From NCBI GenBank assembly GCA_964486215.1, contig CAZALI010000008.1:1-47727 (forward strand): 47,727 bases of DNA, written 5' to 3'. A program made the translations under genes and the position numbers. Source of the DNA: RUG343 sp964486215. GTDB lineage: Bacteria; Bacillota_I; Bacilli_A; RF39; UBA660. This document shows, in pieces, positions 44,713 to 47,727 of the stretch; the stretch's first letter is position 1, and each line of letters begins with the position of its first letter. The notes beneath the pieces were generated by a model, which worked only from the letters and a program-made list of their open reading frames with translations, was not told the DNA's origin and ran no database searches.

Positions 44713-45501
44713 ATGGGACAAAAAGTTAATCCTAATGGTCTAAGACTTGGTATTAATAAAGACTGGAATGCTAAATGGTATGCTGATAAAAAAGATTTTT
44801 CAAGTCTATTAAGTAAAGATATCAAGATTAGAAAGTATTTAGAGAAAAAATTATCTAATGCAGGAATAGCTAATGTTGAGATTGAAAGATCAAAAGATAA
44901 GACTGAAGTTGTTATTCATACTTCTAAGCCAGGTGTAATGATTGGTTCTGGTGGAGAAGAAATAGAAAAATTAACTAAAGCACTATCAAAATTAGTTGAT
45001 GAAAACGTTAGAATTTCTATTGCTGATATTAAGAAAGTAGATTTAAATGCTCAATTAGTAGCAGACTCAATTGCTAACCAAATAACTAATAGAGCATCAT
45101 TCCGTATGGCTCAAAAACGTGCTATTAGAAATACAATGCGCGCTGGTGCTAAAGGAATTAAAACACAAGTATCTGGAAGATTAGGTGGAGCTGATATTGC
45201 TCGTAGTGAAGGATACAAAGAAGGAGTTATCCCACTTCATACTTTAAGAGCTGATGTTGATTATGCTGTATCAGAAGCAGACACAACATTTGGTAAGATC
45301 GGAGTAAAAGTATGGATCTATAAAGGAGAAATCCTAAATAGAAAGGATAATAAAGAAGGAAACCTAAATAAAAAGGATAATAAAGAAGGAAGCCTAAATA
45401 AAAAGGATAATAATAAAGAAGTTAAAAAAGAAGTAAAAAGTAAAGACAAAAAAGTAGAGTCTAAAGAAAATAAAGAAGATAAGGCTAAAGGAGGTAATTA
45501 A
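44713..45501 (+). CDS. rpsC: 30S ribosomal protein S3 with repeat-built C-terminal tail
   Basis: S3 forms part of the mRNA entry site. Residues 1 to about 208 are normal (MGQKVNPNGLRLGI, KH domain GVMIGSGGEEIEKL, RLGGADIARSE). The tail of about 54 residues (45337-45498) is Lys/Asn/Glu/Asp-rich and built from a 30-bp tandem repeat (NLNKKDNKEG units). The protein has 262 residues, against about 215-220 usually. The KH loop reads G-S-G-G where many homologues have G-K-K-G. It is followed by rplP after one base. Confidence 0.95.
   Translation: MGQKVNPNGLRLGINKDWNAKWYADKKDFSSLLSKDIKIRKYLEKKLSNAGIANVEIERSKDKTEVVIHTSKPGVMIGSGGEEIEKLTKALSKLVDENVRISIADIKKVDLNAQLVADSIANQITNRASFRMAQKRAIRNTMRAGAKGIKTQVSGRLGGADIARSEGYKEGVIPLHTLRADVDYAVSEADTTFGKIGVKVWIYKGEILNRKDNKEGNLNKKDNKEGSLNKKDNNKEVKKEVKSKDKKVESKENKEDKAKGGN
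45331..45420 (+). repeat. 30-bp in-frame tandem repeat in rpsC
   Basis: Units begin at 45331, 45361 and 45391, the first two differing by a few bases and the third degenerating. Each contains CCTAAATA-AAAGGATAATAA. The unit length is a multiple of three, so copy-number change would keep the frame. Confidence 0.85.
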
Positions 45502-45502
45502 T

Positions 45503-45934
45503 ATGTTGATACCGTCAAGAACAAAATATCGTCGTGTACATAGATTACCTTATGAAGGAAAAGCTCGTGGAAATACTGAATTACATTTCGGTAGTTATGG
45601 AATTCAAGCTAAAAAAGGAGCATGGATTACTAATAACCAAATAGAAGCTGCTCGTATAGCCATGACTCGTTACATGAAACGTGGTGGAAAAGTTTGGACT
45701 AACATCTTCCCACATATGCCTTTAACAAAGAAACCTATCGGTACTCGTCAAGGTAAAGGTAAAGGTAATGTTGAAGAGTGGGTAGCAGTAGTTAAAGAAG
45801 GAAAAATTATGTTTGAAATAGACGGAGTAAGCGAAGAAGTAGCTCGTGAAGCTCTACGTCTAGCATCACATAAATTACCAGTTCCATGTAAGTTTGTTAT
45901 GAAAGAAAATGGTGGTGATGAGAATGAAAATTAA
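45503..45934 (+). CDS. rplP: 50S ribosomal protein L16
   Basis: The 143-residue protein has MLIPSRTKYRRVHR, GSYGIQAKKGAWITN, a RYMKRGGKVW segment and KPIGTRQGKGKG. It contacts A-site tRNA. The 3' end overlaps rpmC by 11 bases. Confidence 0.97.
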   Translation: MLIPSRTKYRRVHRLPYEGKARGNTELHFGSYGIQAKKGAWITNNQIEAARIAMTRYMKRGGKVWTNIFPHMPLTKKPIGTRQGKGKGNVEEWVAVVKEGKIMFEIDGVSEEVAREALRLASHKLPVPCKFVMKENGGDENEN

Positions 45935-46130
45935 AGAAATTAGAGAATTATCAACAGAAGAAATTAAAGACAAATTAGTAGAAACTAAGAAGGAATTATT
46001 TAATTTACGTTTTCAACAAGCCACTGGTAATCTAGAAAAGCCTTCTAGATTAAGAGACTTAAGACACACTGTAGCAAGATTCAAAACAGTTCTAAAAGAA
46101 CGTGAAAATGTAGAAATGGGGGATAAATAA
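45924..46130 (+). CDS. rpmC: 50S ribosomal protein L29
   Basis: Start ATG 45924 is chosen to match the family start (MKIKEIRELSTEEI), with GGTGGTGATG just upstream; ATGs at 45909 and 45918 are in frame but precede or overlap this site. The 68-residue protein has LFNLRFQQATGNLEKPSRL and the helical hairpin of L29. It overlaps rpsQ by one base. Confidence 0.95.
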   Translation: MKIKEIRELSTEEIKDKLVETKKELFNLRFQQATGNLEKPSRLRDLRHTVARFKTVLKERENVEMGDK

Positions 46131-46387
46131 TGGAAAAGAGAAGTAAGGAATTAGTTGGAAAAGTAGTAAGTGCAACTAATGACAAAACTATTACAGTTTT
46201 AGTAGAAACATATAAAGTCCATCCAATCTATCACAAGAGAATCAAAAGTTCTAAGAAATATGGTGTACATGATGAAAAGAATATTGCACAAGTTGGAGAT
46301 ACTGTTCGTATAGTTGAAACTAAACCAATATCAAAAACTAAACATTTCTATTTAAAAGAAATAGTTAAAAAGGCAGTTAATATTTAA
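46130..46387 (+). CDS. rpsQ: 30S ribosomal protein S17
   Basis: The 85-residue protein has ELVGKVVSATNDKTITVLVE, HPIYHKRIKSSKKY and GDTVRIVETKPISKTKHF, the full S17 pattern. Confidence 0.97.
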   Translation: MEKRSKELVGKVVSATNDKTITVLVETYKVHPIYHKRIKSSKKYGVHDEKNIAQVGDTVRIVETKPISKTKHFYLKEIVKKAVNI

Positions 46388-46413
46388 CGCTTTGAATGAA
46401 GGAGGAATAAATT

Positions 46414-46782
46414 ATGGTACAACAAGAAACTCGTTTAAAAGTTGCTGACAACTCTGGAGCACGTGAACTATTAGTTATTCGTGTTAAAGGTGGAAGCAAA
46501 GTTAAAACAGGTAATATTGGTGATGTAGTAGTAGGTACTGTTAAGAAAGCTATACCTAACTCACCACTACCAAAAGGAAAAGTTGTAAAAGCTGTTATCG
46601 TTCGTACTCGTCAAGGCGTTCGTCGTGATGATGGAAGTTATATCAAGTTCGATGACAATGCATGTGTTATCATTCATGATGACAAGAGTCCAGTTGGTAC
46701 TCGTATCTTTGGACCAGTAGCAAGAGAACTTCGTGAAAAAGATTATATGAAGATCATATCTTTAGCTAACGAGGTATTATAA
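46414..46782 (+). CDS. rplN: 50S ribosomal protein L14
   Basis: The 122-residue protein has MVQQETRLKVADNSGARE and the conserved VIVRTRQGVRRDDGSYI and RIFGPVARELR. AAGGAGG is the ribosome binding site. Confidence 0.97.
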   Translation: MVQQETRLKVADNSGARELLVIRVKGGSKVKTGNIGDVVVGTVKKAIPNSPLPKGKVVKAVIVRTRQGVRRDDGSYIKFDDNACVIIHDDKSPVGTRIFGPVARELREKDYMKIISLANEVL

Positions 46783-46794
46783 GGAGGATAAAAT

Positions 46795-47106
46795 ATGAAC
46801 TTTAAAGTAGGAGATGAAGTTGTAGTTATTACTGGTGAAAGCAAAGGTAAGACAGGTAAGATTACTAAGACATTAAAAGCAGAAAACAAAGTTGTTGTTG
46901 AAGGAGTAAACATTAGAAAGAAACATCAAAAATCTAATGGACAAAATCCTGGAGGAATAATTGATATTACAGTTCCTATTAATGCTTCTAATGTTATGTT
47001 AATTGATCCTAAGACTAAGAAGAGAACCAGAATAGGACATACAACTGATAGTAAAACAAATAAAAAAGTAAGAATTACAAAAAAATCTGAAACTAAAATT
47101 AATTAA
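46795..47106 (+). CDS. rplX: 50S ribosomal protein L24
   Basis: The 103-residue protein has the KOW motif GDEVVVITGESKGKTGKI and VEGVNIRKKHQK. It is an assembly initiator of the 50S subunit. Confidence 0.96.
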   Translation: MNFKVGDEVVVITGESKGKTGKITKTLKAENKVVVEGVNIRKKHQKSNGQNPGGIIDITVPINASNVMLIDPKTKKRTRIGHTTDSKTNKKVRITKKSETKIN

Positions 47107-47123
47107 TTGGAAGGAGGACAATT

Positions 47124-47663
47124 ATGAACCGCCTAAAAGAAAAATATAGAAAAGAAGTAGTTCCAAGTTTAATGGATAAATATAAATATCCATCAATAAT
47201 GGAAGTTCCAAAATTAGAAAAAATTGTTATTAATATGGGAGTTGGAGATGCAACTACAAATTCTAAGCTTATAGAAGCAGCTGTTGCTGATTTAACTAAG
47301 ATTGCTGGACAAAAGCCAGTAGTTACAAGAGCTAAGAAATCTATCGCAGGATTCAAAGTAAGAGAAGGACAAGCAATCGGATGTAAGGTTACATTAAGAG
47401 GAGAAAATATGTATAACTTTATGGATAAGTTAATATCTATTTCACTACCTCAAGTACGTGACTTCCGTGGTATTAGTCCAAAAGCCTTCGATGGAAAAGG
47501 TAATTATACATTAGGAATTAAAGAACAATTAATATTTGCTGAAATAGATTATGATGATGTTGTAAAAGTACGTGGTATGGATATCGTATTCGTAACAACA
47601 GCAAAATCTAATGAAGAAGCATTCGATTTATTGGATGGACTTGGAATGCCTTTTAGAAAGTAA
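47124..47663 (+). CDS. rplE: 50S ribosomal protein L5
   Basis: The 179-residue protein has the family marks PKLEKIVINMGVG, ITGQKPV-type region KIAGQKPVVTRAKKSIAGFK and VRDFRGISPKAFDGKGNYTLG. It binds 5S rRNA in the central protuberance. AAGGAGG precedes the ATG. Confidence 0.97.
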   Translation: MNRLKEKYRKEVVPSLMDKYKYPSIMEVPKLEKIVINMGVGDATTNSKLIEAAVADLTKIAGQKPVVTRAKKSIAGFKVREGQAIGCKVTLRGENMYNFMDKLISISLPQVRDFRGISPKAFDGKGNYTLGIKEQLIFAEIDYDDVVKVRGMDIVFVTTAKSNEEAFDLLDGLGMPFRK

Positions 47664-47675
47664 TGGAGGAATATT

Positions 47676-47727
47676 ATGGCAAAGAAAAGTATGATAGTAA
47701 AAGCTAATAGACCACAAAAGTTTAAAG
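47676..47727 (+). CDS. rpsN: 30S ribosomal protein S14 (3' end outside window)
   Basis: ATG 47676 follows GGAGG. The visible residues MAKKSMIVKANRPQKFK match the start of the short zinc-binding (type Z) S14; the Cys residues would lie beyond the window, so the type is inferred from position and start. Confidence 0.85.
   Translation, partial: MAKKSMIVKANRPQKFK

Overview
The window is a chromosomal piece of a very AT-rich, Gram-positive-type bacterium. Gene content (ftsEX, lgt, yvcK-whiA, the S10 ribosomal operon, GlmR/WhiA pair, a type Z-like S14 start) and codon use (almost all TTA/AGA/ATA, stops mostly TAA/TAG) suggest an uncultured Bacilli lineage near the Mollicutes (RF39/Erysipelotrichales-like). 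This placement is inference. The standard code is supported: prfB (RF2) is present with its classical TGA frameshift site, Trp is written TGG, and several genes stop at TGA.

Layout. 1-4408: 3' part of a giant secreted surface protein (Big2 and InlB-type B-repeats, beta-helix-like part, C-terminal tyrosine-phosphatase-like domain). 4476-9674: prfB, then ftsE-ftsX-M23 hydrolase (division-linked wall cleavage) and a VanY-type carboxypeptidase. 9735-14343: accessory block with a YcxB-like membrane protein, two tandem paralogous pentapeptide-like genes (the first broken by two single-base shifts, both ending in an identical 292-bp stretch), and an unknown protein. 14428-20470: uvrB and uvrA, separated by a DUF805 protein and a YafQ-type toxin-antitoxin pair. 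20479-23630: holin-4/YvlD-like protein, lgt, yvcK, whiA. 23731-29019: TGS-uridine-kinase-like protein, a surface protein, a CotH-like kinase and a polytopic membrane protein.

29127-34967: a glycolytic cluster (gap, SPFH protein, pgk, GNAT-like protein, glycosyltransferase, tpiA) that ends with a free-standing Spo0A-type DNA-binding domain lacking a receiver domain. gap carries an in-frame TGA at codon 16. 35037-40885: DUF4143 ATPase, a BspA/DUF285 surface protein, two minus-strand zinc-ribbon membrane proteins (one with PASTA and Ltp repeats), a ribbon-helix-helix protein and a DinB polymerase. 40938-47727: strong promoter, structured leader and the S10 operon rpsJ to the start of rpsN. L3 carries a long acidic tail and S3 a repeat-built charged tail.

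No tRNA, rRNA, IS element or CRISPR array was seen, and no stretch above 300 bases lacks a gene. The points most worth a second look are the gap stop codon, the orphan Spo0A effector domain in the glycolytic cluster, the phosphatase-tipped surface protein, the mosaic tandem paralogs, and NPxT-like sorting signals shared by two surface proteins.
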